Shown: positions 41,159 to 48,238 of the stretch, one piece after another
How the letters are laid out: every line of letters starts with the position of its first letter
Numbering within the stretch: position 1 is the first letter of the stretch
Source: an uncultured Collinsella sp.
GTDB taxonomy: Bacteria; Actinomycetota; Coriobacteriia; Coriobacteriales; Coriobacteriaceae
Direction of reading: 5' to 3'
NCBI GenBank assembly: GCA_900544235.1
Contig: UQUL01000015.1
Coordinates: 1 to 48,238 of the forward strand
DNA length: 48,238 nucleotides
The notes under the pieces: model-generated
Seen by the model: the letters and a program-made list of their open reading frames with translations, nothing else
The model's database searches: none
Told to the model about the DNA's origin: nothing
Program-made: the position numbers and the translations under genes

Positions 41159-42292
41159 TTAGATGCGGTTCATCTGAGCGGCGACTTTGTTGTACCAGTC
41201 CTGCCACGTGGGCGGGCAGTACTTTTTGGCTGCTGCCGGGGTAAGGGTGGAGCCGTAGTTGGCGCCCAGATAGGCAACGTGAGCGGAGATGCCCTCGCTC
41301 CAGCTGCCAAAGCTGCGCCAACCGCCGCCACGGGCACTCCAGCCCCAGGCGTTGTAAGAATTGGCGCAATAAGCGCCCTTGGTGCTCTCGATGCAGGCGA
41401 TGGCGGGGGACCAACGGGGGTCGACACCGGTATTCCAAGCGGCGACGGCAAAGTTATAGCCCTGGCCTGCCATGGGGGAGCCGGCGAGATAATTGTCGAT
41501 GCGGCTCGTCCACTCATTAATGAACGAATCGTAATCGGAGCTACCGGTATTGGCGTTGTTCACCGTGGTGTCGATGGTGGTGTTGGTGTTGGTGGCCTGG
41601 CTGCTGGAATTGCTGCCGCTTACGCCCTCGCCCGAGAGCTTCTCGGCGGCAGCGGCCTTATCGGCCTCAAGCTTGGCAAGCTCGGCGGCATTTTCCTGCT
41701 CGGCTTTTGCCTGTGCCTCGCTGCGGAGCTGCTGGGCCTGCGCCAGCGCATCCTCGGCGTTTTTCTGCTCTGCCTCAAGCTGAGACTTGGCCTGCTGGAG
41801 CTCAGCCTTGTTCTGCTCGAGTTCGGTTTGCATGTTATTGAGCTGTTCGATCTCGTCGACGCTCGAGCTCGTGATCTGGTTGGTGTATTTGCAGGTCGTG
41901 ATGAACTCACCCAGGCTCTGTGCGTTGACCAGGAAGCTCACGATGGGATTGGTGCCCTTCTGATACTTGTACAGATCGCGCATGGCGGAGCTTGCCTTGG
42001 CCTGCTGCTCGGGAAGCTTGGCCTCGATTTCCTCGATGCTTGCCTCATTGGAGTCAATCTGCTTTTGCAGGTCATCGAGTTTGGTGCGGGCGTCGTTGTA
42101 GGCGCTCGTGGCGGCTTCGATCTTCTGCTGGGCTGCGGAAAGCTGGTCCTGCGTTGCCTGCGAGGCGGCATACGCCGCAACGGGGGAGAGCATCGGCGTG
42201 GCCGTCAGCGCAACGGCGAGCACGGCGCTCGTGATGATACGAGCCGGCTTCGACGCAATGAGCGCTGCGGTGCGATGATTCGAATGCTGCAT
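41159..42292 (-). CDS. Secreted coiled-coil protein with lysozyme-like C-terminal domain
   Basis: A 377-aa exported protein. A signal peptide (about 1-44) ends in SPVAAYAA, then a long coiled coil (about 45-220) of CwlO/PcsB type with LSAAQQKIEAATSAYNDART, a Ser/Thr/Asn-rich linker, and a C-terminal domain (about 265-377) with the likely catalytic Glu in PAIACIESTKG, YNAWGWSARGGGWRSF and a DWYNKVAAQMNRI end. This resembles glucosaminidase/transglycosylase-like domains cleaving peptidoglycan. Coiled-coil hydrolases of this sort work with FtsEX-type systems, which is inference here. The ATG at 42292 follows GAGGGA. Confidence 0.8.
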   Translation of the reverse strand: MQHSNHRTAALIASKPARIITSAVLAVALTATPMLSPVAAYAASQATQDQLSAAQQKIEAATSAYNDARTKLDDLQKQIDSNEASIEEIEAKLPEQQAKASSAMRDLYKYQKGTNPIVSFLVNAQSLGEFITTCKYTNQITSSSVDEIEQLNNMQTELEQNKAELQQAKSQLEAEQKNAEDALAQAQQLRSEAQAKAEQENAAELAKLEADKAAAAEKLSGEGVSGSNSSSQATNTNTTIDTTVNNANTGSSDYDSFINEWTSRIDNYLAGSPMAGQGYNFAVAAWNTGVDPRWSPAIACIESTKGAYCANSYNAWGWSARGGGWRSFGSWSEGISAHVAYLGANYGSTLTPAAAKKYCPPTWQDWYNKVAAQMNRI

Positions 42293-42353
42293 CCAGTCCC
42301 TCTGCAATCAATCGTAGGTTATGGTTCGAACGGTATTCTACTACTGCTTTCGA

Positions 42354-42401
42354 CCTCAACTTGAACCTTAAAGGTTCCAAAGGGTCAAGTTGAACTTGAG
42401 G
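42354..42401. promoter_or_regulatory. Nested palindromes with repeated TCAACTT motifs
   Basis: CCTCAACTTG at 42354-42363 is mirrored imperfectly by the CAAGTTGAACTTGAGG at 42386-42401, with a perfect inner palindrome GAACCTT-A-AAGGTTC at 42363-42377. A further TTCAACTTTAACG lies near 42450. The arrangement resembles MerR-type or other dimeric operator sites. It sits upstream of the wall-hydrolase gene and downstream of the MOSC gene on the same strand. Confidence 0.55.
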
Positions 42402-42526
42402 CTTTGGCTTTGACCTGCAGTTATGATGAATTGTTGAGAAACCATAGAGTTCAACTTTAACGTTACAGAGCTCTGTTTGAGAGGAGTTTTGGGCTGTAAA
42501 AGCCATCTCAACGTGGGGTTTTATAA

Positions 42527-43159
42527 CTACAGCGTGCCCTTCTGGCGAGCCTGCTCAATCTCTTCGAGGGCCTCGGCGGGGGTGAACGAACAGGTGCCGT
42601 CGCCGAGTTTGATTACCTGGATATCGTCGCCGGCGTAGACCTCTCCGCCCTTTAGTACCACGCCAAAAACGCCCTCGTGGGGAAAGATGCAGTCGCCGGC
42701 GAGATAGTAGATGGCACAGCGTGTGTGGCAGACCTTGCCGATTTGGCTGATTTCGACAAGCACCTCGCTGCCAAGCTTGAGCTGTGTGCCCAAGGGGAGC
42801 GAGAGCAGGTTGATGCCCCGGGTTGTGAAGTTCTCGCCAAAGTCGCCCTCGTGCACATCGAGCCCGCGCGCCTGCGCCGTCTGGATAGACTCTGCAGCTA
42901 AAAAGGAAACCTGGCGGTGCCAATGCCCGGCGTGCGCATCAGAGGCGAGGCCAAATTGCTCTATAACGGTGTCGTGCCCGTCGGCGACGGGTGACTTACG
43001 CGTGCCTTTGTGCTTCGACGTGTTGATTGAGACGATGCGGGCGGGCCCGTTGTAAGCATCGTTTGCGGTGCGTAGGGGAGCTGCCGTTTGTGCGCGTTCC
43101 GCCAGCTCGTGCTTCGCGGCATTGAGGATGGGATTATCGGTCGGATGGTCTTGGGGCAC
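42527..43159 (-). CDS. MOSC-domain protein (molybdenum-cofactor-linked)
   Basis: A 210-aa protein with a MOSC domain over about 40-190: VSINTSKHKGTRK, DAHAGHWHRQVSFLA, GDFGENFTTRGINL, and the conserved cysteine in KVCHTRCAIYYLAGDCIFPHEGVF. MOSC proteins carry sulfur or handle Mo-cofactor adducts. The start is a GTG at 43157-43159 with AAAGG upstream. The short N-terminal extension and the C-terminal tail with FTPAEALEEIEQAR are typical of the YiiM-like class. No molybdenum genes are adjacent in the window. Confidence 0.85.
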   Translation of the reverse strand: MPQDHPTDNPILNAAKHELAERAQTAAPLRTANDAYNGPARIVSINTSKHKGTRKSPVADGHDTVIEQFGLASDAHAGHWHRQVSFLAAESIQTAQARGLDVHEGDFGENFTTRGINLLSLPLGTQLKLGSEVLVEISQIGKVCHTRCAIYYLAGDCIFPHEGVFGVVLKGGEVYAGDDIQVIKLGDGTCSFTPAEALEEIEQARQKGTL

Positions 43160-43393
43160 GTGCGCGCCTTTCGCTCGAGGATGTCAATACACTGAATCCT
43201 ACAACAATGGTAGGTTCATTGCCCATTGTCATACAACGGTGAGCGCCGTCTTCGTGCTGGCCTTCGTGCTGGACGATTACGTCGATTGCCATAGATACGG
43301 TGGAGCTTTGGGCGCCGGCGGCTTGGCACGCTAGAATAAATCAGTTGCGCAAAGACCGCCCGTTGTGTGGGCAGTTCATGATAGGAAGTTTCC

Positions 43394-44650
43394 ATGGCAT
43401 TGCAGTTTACAGAGCGCGAGTTCATCCCCGTGCTGCTCGGTGGCGACATCAACGCCTACTCGGTGGCGCGCGCCTTCTACGAGGAGTACCAGGTCAAGAG
43501 TCTGGTCTTTGGCAAGTACCAGACGGGCCCTGCGTACCGCAGCCAGATTATCGACTACACGCCCAACGTGGATATCGATACCATGCCCGTGATGCTCAAA
43601 ACCGTCAACGGCATTGCCCAAGCGCATGTCGACAAGACGATTGTCCTTGTGGGCTGTGGCGATAACTATGTTGCCCTCGTGGCTCAGGCCAAGGATGCCC
43701 ATGAGTTGGCGGATAACATCGTCGCGCCTTACGCTCCCTATAGCATGCTTGAACAGTGTCAGAAGAAGGAGATCTTCTACGAGCTGTGCGAGAAGCATGG
43801 CGTGCCCTATCCGCACACGTTTACCTTTACCAAGGCGATGCTCAATGCCCAGGGTGAGGCGCCTGCCGAAGTGCTCGACCAGATCGATTTTCCTTACCCG
43901 ATGATTCTGAAGCCTTCCGACGGCATCATGTGGTGGCAGCATGAGTTCGAGGGCCAGAAGAAGGCCTATGAGATTGCCGACCGCGCCGAGCTGGAACAGG
44001 TCATTCGCGATTCGTATGCCAGCGGCTACACCGACGATCTGATCTTGCAGGATCGCGTGCCCGGCAACGACGAGTACATGCGCGTGCTCACTAGCTATTC
44101 CGACCGCAACGGCAAGGTGCGCATGATGTGCCTGGGCCATGTGCTGCTCGAGGAGCATCAGCCCCACGGTGTCGGCAACCATGCCTGTATCATTACCGAG
44201 CCCAACGACGAGCTCATGGGCGGCGTGCGCAAGTTGCTCGAGGACCTTCACTTTGTGGGCTATTCCAACTTTGACGTTAAGTACGACGAGCGCGACGGCT
44301 CGTTTAAGTTCTTCGATTTCAACACGCGCCAGGGCCGCAGCAACTACTACGTTACCAACAGCGGCTTTAACGTTGCCAAGTATGTGGTGGACGAGTATGT
44401 GTTCAACCGTCCGTTTGAGCCGGAGTTTGTGACGGCTCAGGACGAGGCCCTGTGGATGGTCGTCCCCATGGGCGTCGTCGACAAGTACGTCAAGGATCCC
44501 GAGCTGCGCGCTAAGGTGCATCGCCTGGACAAGGAAGGCAAGGGCGCCGACCCTTCGTTTATGAAGGGCGACTTTGTCTTTAACCGCTGGCTGCGCATGT
44601 GGCACACCAAGCTGCGCCACTTTAAGCTGTTCAAGACGTATTACAAGTAG
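43394..44650 (+). CDS. ATP-grasp carboxylate-amine ligase, D-aspartate ligase-like
   Basis: A 418-aa ATP-grasp enzyme. The N-terminal part has VLLGGDINAYSVARAF; the ATP-grasp core includes PYPMILKPSDGIMWWQ, EEHQPHGVGNHACI and FFDFNTRQGRSNYYV with metal-binding residues. The layout matches D-aspartate ligases (Aslfm of Enterococcus faecium), which add D-Asp to the peptidoglycan side chain. The aspartate-racemase gene immediately downstream, as in those systems, supports this. The ATG follows TAGGAAG. Other ATP-grasp ligases cannot be excluded. Confidence 0.78.
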   Translation: MALQFTEREFIPVLLGGDINAYSVARAFYEEYQVKSLVFGKYQTGPAYRSQIIDYTPNVDIDTMPVMLKTVNGIAQAHVDKTIVLVGCGDNYVALVAQAKDAHELADNIVAPYAPYSMLEQCQKKEIFYELCEKHGVPYPHTFTFTKAMLNAQGEAPAEVLDQIDFPYPMILKPSDGIMWWQHEFEGQKKAYEIADRAELEQVIRDSYASGYTDDLILQDRVPGNDEYMRVLTSYSDRNGKVRMMCLGHVLLEEHQPHGVGNHACIITEPNDELMGGVRKLLEDLHFVGYSNFDVKYDERDGSFKFFDFNTRQGRSNYYVTNSGFNVAKYVVDEYVFNRPFEPEFVTAQDEALWMVVPMGVVDKYVKDPELRAKVHRLDKEGKGADPSFMKGDFVFNRWLRMWHTKLRHFKLFKTYYK

Positions 44651-44660
44651 ATGAGCGCGG

Positions 44661-44688
44661 CGCCCGTCCGGTTTGCATCGGGCGGGCG
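44661..44688 (+). terminator. Hairpin between ligase and racemase genes
   Basis: A 10-bp GC stem with one G-T pair (44661-44670 with 44679-44688). It lacks a clear T-run, so it may only weaken readthrough from the ligase to the racemase. Confidence 0.45.
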
Positions 44689-44734
44689 CGGGTATGATAC
44701 GCGCAATTGCGCAAGCGTCACCAAGGAGGCGGCG

Positions 44735-45481
44735 ATGGAAAAGCTGGGAGTTATCGGCGGCATGGGCGCCGAGGCCACGTCGTATTACTACGACCAGGTG
44801 GTGCGTCATACGGCTGCTGCCTGCGATCAGGAACATATCGACATGGTGGTGCTCTCCAAGTCGACCATGCCCGACCGCACGTTGGCCATTAAGACCGGCG
44901 AGCATGCCAAGCTGCTGGCGACCATGAAAGAGTGTGCCCAGGCACTCGAGTCGCTGGGCTGTGCGCACATTGCCATTCCCTGCAACACGTCGCACTACTT
45001 CTACGACCAGATCCAGTCGTTTACGAAGGTGCCGATTATCCACATGCCGCGTGAGTCGGTGCGCTATGCTCTGGCCGGTGCGGTGATGGGGGAGTGCGAG
45101 TTCGACCCCAACCTGAGTATGCCGGCCGAGCCGGTGCACAAGATTGGCATTATGGGAACCGATGGAACCGTGGGCGCGGGCGTCTACGGACGCGAATGTA
45201 AGGCTGCGGGTGTTGAGGTTGTCTATCCCAGCGAGAAACGTCAGAACGATGTGATGTCGCTTATCTACGATGACGTGAAGGCCGGACGTGAGCCCGATAT
45301 GGATAAGTTCGACCGCGTGATGTGGGAGTTCGCCCGTAGCGGCTGCGACCGCGTCATTCTGGCCTGCACCGAGCTCTCGGTGCTGCAGAAATACCGCGAG
45401 ATGCCCGAGATTACCCTCGACGCCATGGACGTCTTGGTGCGCGAATCCGTCATCCGCAGCGGCGCCCCCTACCGCCAATAG
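44735..45481 (+). CDS. Aspartate/glutamate racemase
   Basis: A 248-aa cofactor-independent Asp/Glu racemase. N-terminal LGVIGGMGAEAT, catalytic Cys83 in IPCNTSHYF and Cys211 in LACTELSVL are the two acid/base cysteines. It would supply D-Asp (or D-Glu) for the ligase upstream; D-Asp fits the ligase type. The ATG at 44735 follows AAGGAGG. Length is typical. It is 84 bases after the ligase stop. Confidence 0.88.
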   Translation: MEKLGVIGGMGAEATSYYYDQVVRHTAAACDQEHIDMVVLSKSTMPDRTLAIKTGEHAKLLATMKECAQALESLGCAHIAIPCNTSHYFYDQIQSFTKVPIIHMPRESVRYALAGAVMGECEFDPNLSMPAEPVHKIGIMGTDGTVGAGVYGRECKAAGVEVVYPSEKRQNDVMSLIYDDVKAGREPDMDKFDRVMWEFARSGCDRVILACTELSVLQKYREMPEITLDAMDVLVRESVIRSGAPYRQ

Positions 45482-45490
45482 CCCTCGATC

Positions 45491-45520
45491 TGCCAAAAAG
45501 GGACAGGTTTATTTTTGGTA
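45491..45520. repeat. Small palindromic repeat with AACCTGTCCC core
   Basis: A 30-base element with inverted ends TGCCAAAAA and TTTTTGGTA around, on the minus strand, AACCTGTCCC. It shares the core and layout of the two repeats around the Mbeg1-like gene and, like copy B, begins just past a stop codon. Confidence 0.6.
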
Positions 45521-45541
45521 GGTATTATCTGGGGAAACAGT

Positions 45542-45579
45542 AAAGGCCTCGGCTCGTTTGGTGCGAGCCGAGGCCTTTT
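45542..45579. terminator. Bidirectional terminator
   Basis: A perfect 15-bp stem (45542-45556 with 45564-45578) between the convergent racemase and ecfT genes, with T-run after and A-run before. Confidence 0.92.
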
Positions 45580-45607
45580 GCGTTGGGTGGTTGCTGTCGG
45601 TGGTGAA

Positions 45608-46354
45608 CTAGAACAGGAAGCCGATGGCGATGAGGGCGATGCTGACGATGAGCACGGCGATGTCCAGACCCTTGATGGGATAGCGCTTGTACGAGCTGGC
45701 GCGTGTGCGCAGATAGAAGCCGCGCTGTTCTGCCGCCAAGGCTGTGGCATCGGTCTTGCCCACGCTCGAGATGAGCAGTGGCACGCACAGTGGCAGCATG
45801 AGCTTAAGCTTCTTGATGGGGTTCTTGGTATCGTACTCGACGCCGCGTGCGGTCTGCGCCTCCATGATGGCATTCATCTCCTGACCAAACACCGGTACAA
45901 AGCGCAGCGCCGTGGTAAAGGTGAAGGCATAGCGATACGGCACATGCAGCACCTCGACGCAGGCGTTGGCAAGGTCGTTGAGCTTGGTCACCATGAGCAT
46001 GAGGATGAGTGGTAACGCCACACCCAGCAGGCGCAGGCAGGCCTTCGATCCTGTGATGAGGCCCGTGTCGGTGATAAAACCCCACACCACGTTGCCATCG
46101 CGCATAAAGGCCAGCTGGAGCATCAGCATGATAAGCGCGAGCGGAATCAGCAACTTGAGCAGCGAGAACAGACGGTCGACGACGCCGGCGTAAGCTCCCA
46201 GTGCGAGCGTGAGCGCCAGAAAGCCCAGCAGCGCCACGTAGGTGTCGGACAAAAAGATGCCGACGATGATGGCGGCGGCGAGGCCCAGTTTGACGACGGG
46301 ATTCAGGCGATGCAGCAGCGTATCGCCCGGCATGTAGTCGATGACGTTAACCAC
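45608..46354 (-). CDS. ecfT: ECF transporter transmembrane component EcfT
   Basis: A 248-aa membrane protein with about five hydrophobic segments in the first 120 residues, then the cytosolic helices with the coupling motifs: EAQTARGVEYDT and AAEQRGFYLRTRA are the two Ala-Arg-Gly-type signatures contacting the ATPases. EcfT links the vitamin-binding S component to the ATPases. The start is taken as the GTG at 46354, which overlaps the ATPase stop by 8 bp with AAGGAG 10 bases before it; ATG at 46333 is the alternative. Confidence 0.87.
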   Translation of the reverse strand: MVNVIDYMPGDTLLHRLNPVVKLGLAAAIIVGIFLSDTYVALLGFLALTLALGAYAGVVDRLFSLLKLLIPLALIMLMLQLAFMRDGNVVWGFITDTGLITGSKACLRLLGVALPLILMLMVTKLNDLANACVEVLHVPYRYAFTFTTALRFVPVFGQEMNAIMEAQTARGVEYDTKNPIKKLKLMLPLCVPLLISSVGKTDATALAAEQRGFYLRTRASSYKRYPIKGLDIAVLIVSIALIAIGFLF

Positions 46355-48098
46355 GGTGGACCATCTCCTTGGTAATTCGAACGACATCGGTGACCTCGCT
46401 CACCTGCGCAAAAGCGGGCGAGACGGAAGATGCCAGACGGCGCGAGAGTTCGATGACCTGGGGCGGCTCAACGTAGGCATGCTGCATGAGTTCGATGTTC
46501 GAGAACAGCTCGTGCGTGCGGCCGCGATCGAGGATGCGGCCGTCGGCCATTACTACGATGCGCTCGGCAAAGTCGGAGACGACTTCCATGTCGTGGCAGA
46601 CCATGATTACGGCGCAGCCACGCTCGGCCATGGTACGCACCGTTTCCATGACGGTCATGCACTCGCGGTAATCAAGGCCGCTCGTGGGCTCGTCGAGCAC
46701 CACGATTTTGGGCTCTACGACCACGACGGAGGCGAGTGCCACCATTTGTCGCTGGCCGCGCGAAAGCGAGAAAGGCGCCTCGTCGGCCGGCAAGCCAAAG
46801 CGGTCGATGACGAGTTGGGCACGACGCAGAGCCTCGGCGCGGTCCATGCCGCCAAGCTCCAAGCCAAAGGCGACCTCGTCGAGCACGGTGTCCTTGCAGA
46901 TCTGGCGGTCGGGGTTTTGGAAAAGGGTCGCGACCTCGCGAGCGATGCGGCTCGTGGGAACGGCTGCGGTATCCAGTCCCGTGACGCGCACGCTGCCCGA
47001 GGCGGGCTTAAGCAAGCCTGTGAGCAGTTTGGTGAGCGTGGTCTTGCCGGCGCCGTTTTGGCCGACGATGCCCACGAGCTCGCCAGGATAGAGCGTCAGG
47101 CTAAGGTCGTGTACGGCGGCTCCGCCATTGGGATAGGCAAACTCAACATGGTCGAAGGTGAGTACGGGTTCGGCGTCCTTGGCATGAGGGCGCAACGACG
47201 GTGCATGCGGGGAACCGGCGGGCGTCTGGGCTTCGATGGCCACGTGTGCGGGGTCGACTATGCCCGAAATCAGGCGCTCGGCCTCATCGACATCCAAGCA
47301 GGGGGTACCGCTTACCAGGCCATCAGCCTCGAGGCTATTGAAGATGCGCGTGACGCGAGGGCAGTCGACGCCGATGGCACGGAGCTCGTCGGTATGCGCG
47401 AAGACCTCGTGTGGCTCGCCCTGCAGCGCAATTTCGCCATGGTTGAGCACGAGCACGCGGTTGCAGTACTCCGAGAGCAGGGCGACCTTTTGCTCAACGA
47501 CGACGATGGTGATTCCAAGTGTGCGGTTTGCCTCACGCAGCGTCTCGAAGACCAACGTGGAGCTGGCGGGGTCGAGTGCCGCGGTGGGCTCGTCGAGAAC
47601 CAAGACGCGCGGACGCATGGCGAGGATGGCGGCGATGGCTACCTTTTGCTTCTGTCCGCCCGAGAGGGTGGCGATCTCGCGGTCGCGCAGGTCGCTGATG
47701 CCGACGGTCTCGAGCGTTTCGCTCACGCGCTGCTCGATCTGGTCGTGGGGAACGCCAAAGTTCTCGAGGCCAAAGAGCATCTCGTCCTCGACGACCGAAG
47801 CGACCATCTGCGTGTCGATATCCTGCAGCACGCTGCCGACGATTTGCGACACGTCGGTCAGCGAGACCTCGCAGGTGTCGTGGCCGTCAACCATGACGGA
47901 CCCAAAGAACGTGCCGGTGTAGTGGTGGGGCACGGCACCCGACAGGCAGGCGGCAAGCGTGGACTTGCCGGCGCCCGAGGGCCCGATGATGCCGATGAAA
48001 TCTCCCTTGTTCACGCTGAGCGAGATGTGGCTGAGCGCCTGCTCGGTTTGCGTGCCATAGGAGAACGAGACATCGTCGACGTTGATGATCGTTTTCAT
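46347..48098 (-). CDS. ECF transporter double ATPase (EcfA1-EcfA2 in one chain)
   Basis: A 583-aa protein with two complete ABC ATPase domains. Domain 1: Walker A GPSGAGKS at 39-46, signature LSGGQKQKVA, LVLDEPTAALD. Domain 2: GQNGAGKTT near 345, signature LSRGQRQMVA, where Arg replaces the second Gly, and VVLDEPTSGLD. A linker of about 60 residues joins them. It powers an energy-coupling-factor importer with the EcfT gene that follows. The S component, which sets the substrate (usually a vitamin), is not in the window and may lie just beyond its right end. Confidence 0.92.
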   Translation of the reverse strand: MKTIINVDDVSFSYGTQTEQALSHISLSVNKGDFIGIIGPSGAGKSTLAACLSGAVPHHYTGTFFGSVMVDGHDTCEVSLTDVSQIVGSVLQDIDTQMVASVVEDEMLFGLENFGVPHDQIEQRVSETLETVGISDLRDREIATLSGGQKQKVAIAAILAMRPRVLVLDEPTAALDPASSTLVFETLREANRTLGITIVVVEQKVALLSEYCNRVLVLNHGEIALQGEPHEVFAHTDELRAIGVDCPRVTRIFNSLEADGLVSGTPCLDVDEAERLISGIVDPAHVAIEAQTPAGSPHAPSLRPHAKDAEPVLTFDHVEFAYPNGGAAVHDLSLTLYPGELVGIVGQNGAGKTTLTKLLTGLLKPASGSVRVTGLDTAAVPTSRIAREVATLFQNPDRQICKDTVLDEVAFGLELGGMDRAEALRRAQLVIDRFGLPADEAPFSLSRGQRQMVALASVVVVEPKIVVLDEPTSGLDYRECMTVMETVRTMAERGCAVIMVCHDMEVVSDFAERIVVMADGRILDRGRTHELFSNIELMQHAYVEPPQVIELSRRLASSVSPAFAQVSEVTDVVRITKEMVHRG

Positions 48099-48115
48099 GG
48101 ATACCTTTCATAGTC

Positions 48116-48157
48116 AATGGACGTTCTTACATGACCAGTCGTTTAAGAACGTCCATT
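48116..48157 (-). promoter_or_regulatory. Perfect 14-bp hairpin in the ecf leader
   Basis: AATGGACGTTCTTA (48116-48129) and its exact complement (48144-48157) surround a 14-base loop just upstream of the ATPase ribosome-binding site AAAGG. It has no T-run toward the gene. It may be a structured leader or operator. Confidence 0.6.
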
Positions 48158-48172
48158 ACAGTCGAAATTGTC

Positions 48173-48193
48173 AGCCCGGGACTGTCTCGGGCT
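48173..48193. other. Second hairpin upstream of the ecf genes
   Basis: AGCCCGGGA pairs with TCTCGGGCT around a 3-base loop (one G-T pair). It may be the terminator of the gene outside the window or part of a longer structured leader with the hairpin at 48116-48157. The remaining bases to 48238 show nothing further. Confidence 0.45.
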
Positions 48194-48238
48194 ACGATTG
48201 AGGCGCGCCCAGAACGGGCCGCCGACCGGGCGCCCGCG

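Noticed and set aside
43320..43340. Sigma-54-like TTGGCAC upstream of the ATP-grasp gene
   Set aside because: The -24-like part is present but the -12 GC element is missing at the proper distance.
43376..45496. 706-codon minus-strand open frame over ligase and racemase genes
   Set aside because: Spans two real genes and their intergenic region on the other strand with no ribosome-binding site or domain.
46341..48113. 590-codon plus-strand open frame over the ecf ATPase gene
   Set aside because: It is the antisense shadow of a clear double ABC ATPase; high GC leaves long open frames on the opposite strand.
1..48238. CRISPR array, tRNA or rRNA genes
   Set aside because: No regularly spaced identical repeats and no cloverleaf or rRNA sequence was recognised on either strand by eye.

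Overview
The window looks like a chromosome segment of a gut actinobacterium of the class Coriobacteriia, most likely Collinsella. It is GC-rich, has strong AAGGAGG-type ribosome-binding sites, and carries an L-lactate dehydrogenase, an acetylase-type lysine pathway, SdpR/SdpI and ECF-transporter genes. The genus is inferred from gene content and style; no rRNA or tRNA was found that could confirm it.

Layout. (1) 1-3.5 kb: edge of a mobile or conjugative element on the minus strand, with a short VirD4/TraG-type coupling ATPase, a ClpP-like protease overlapping it by 8 bp, an unknown protein, and tandem repeats upstream. (2) 3.8-6.2 kb: deoxyribose-phosphate aldolase and two HAD phosphatases. 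(3) 6.3-17.7 kb: a large catabolic locus on the plus strand. It holds a GntR/HutC regulator, a perfect palindrome, a DcuC/YfcC-type carrier, a YtcJ-like amidohydrolase homologue, FrlC-like epimerase, FrlB-like SIS deglycase, two FrlD-like kinases, a second amidohydrolase homologue, a YjbQ-family protein, a BtpA/SgcQ-family protein and an FGGY sugar kinase. The frlB/C/D/R-like core points to Amadori compounds such as fructoselysine. The extra genes and the altered metal ligands in both amidohydrolase homologues make this the best candidate for an undescribed pathway. (4) 17.8-22.4 kb: TatD-like nuclease, TcdA-like tRNA dehydratase, sdpR/sdpI and ettA, followed by a 100-nt imperfect palindrome. 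(5) 22.6-32 kb: two unknown proteins, NAD synthetase, an aminotransferase, ldh, a Mbeg1-like protein flanked by small palindromic repeats, and a nucleoid-associated protein.

(6) 32.1-37.5 kb: the lysine region. A lysine riboswitch (not covered by any gene) precedes a minus-strand operon whose first gene is a continuous LysA-DapA fusion, with a ribosome-binding site kept before the DapA part. It is followed by dapB (TTG start, 8-bp overlap) and dapH. A divergent M20 deacetylase and a distant class I aminotransferase could complete the acetylase route to diaminopimelate and lysine.

(7) 37.6-41.1 kb: a HigB/HigA toxin-antitoxin pair, small membrane and FxLYD proteins (one with its Shine-Dalgarno inside a perfect 14-bp hairpin), an HTH protein, and a Ser/Thr kinase gene interrupted by one in-frame TAA. 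(8) 41.2-48.1 kb: a secreted coiled-coil wall hydrolase, a MOSC protein, a D-aspartate-ligase-like ATP-grasp enzyme beside an aspartate/glutamate racemase (suggesting D-Asp in the peptidoglycan bridge), and EcfT plus a double-ATPase EcfA of an ECF transporter. Genes are separated by many clear intrinsic terminators, which support the gene boundaries given here.
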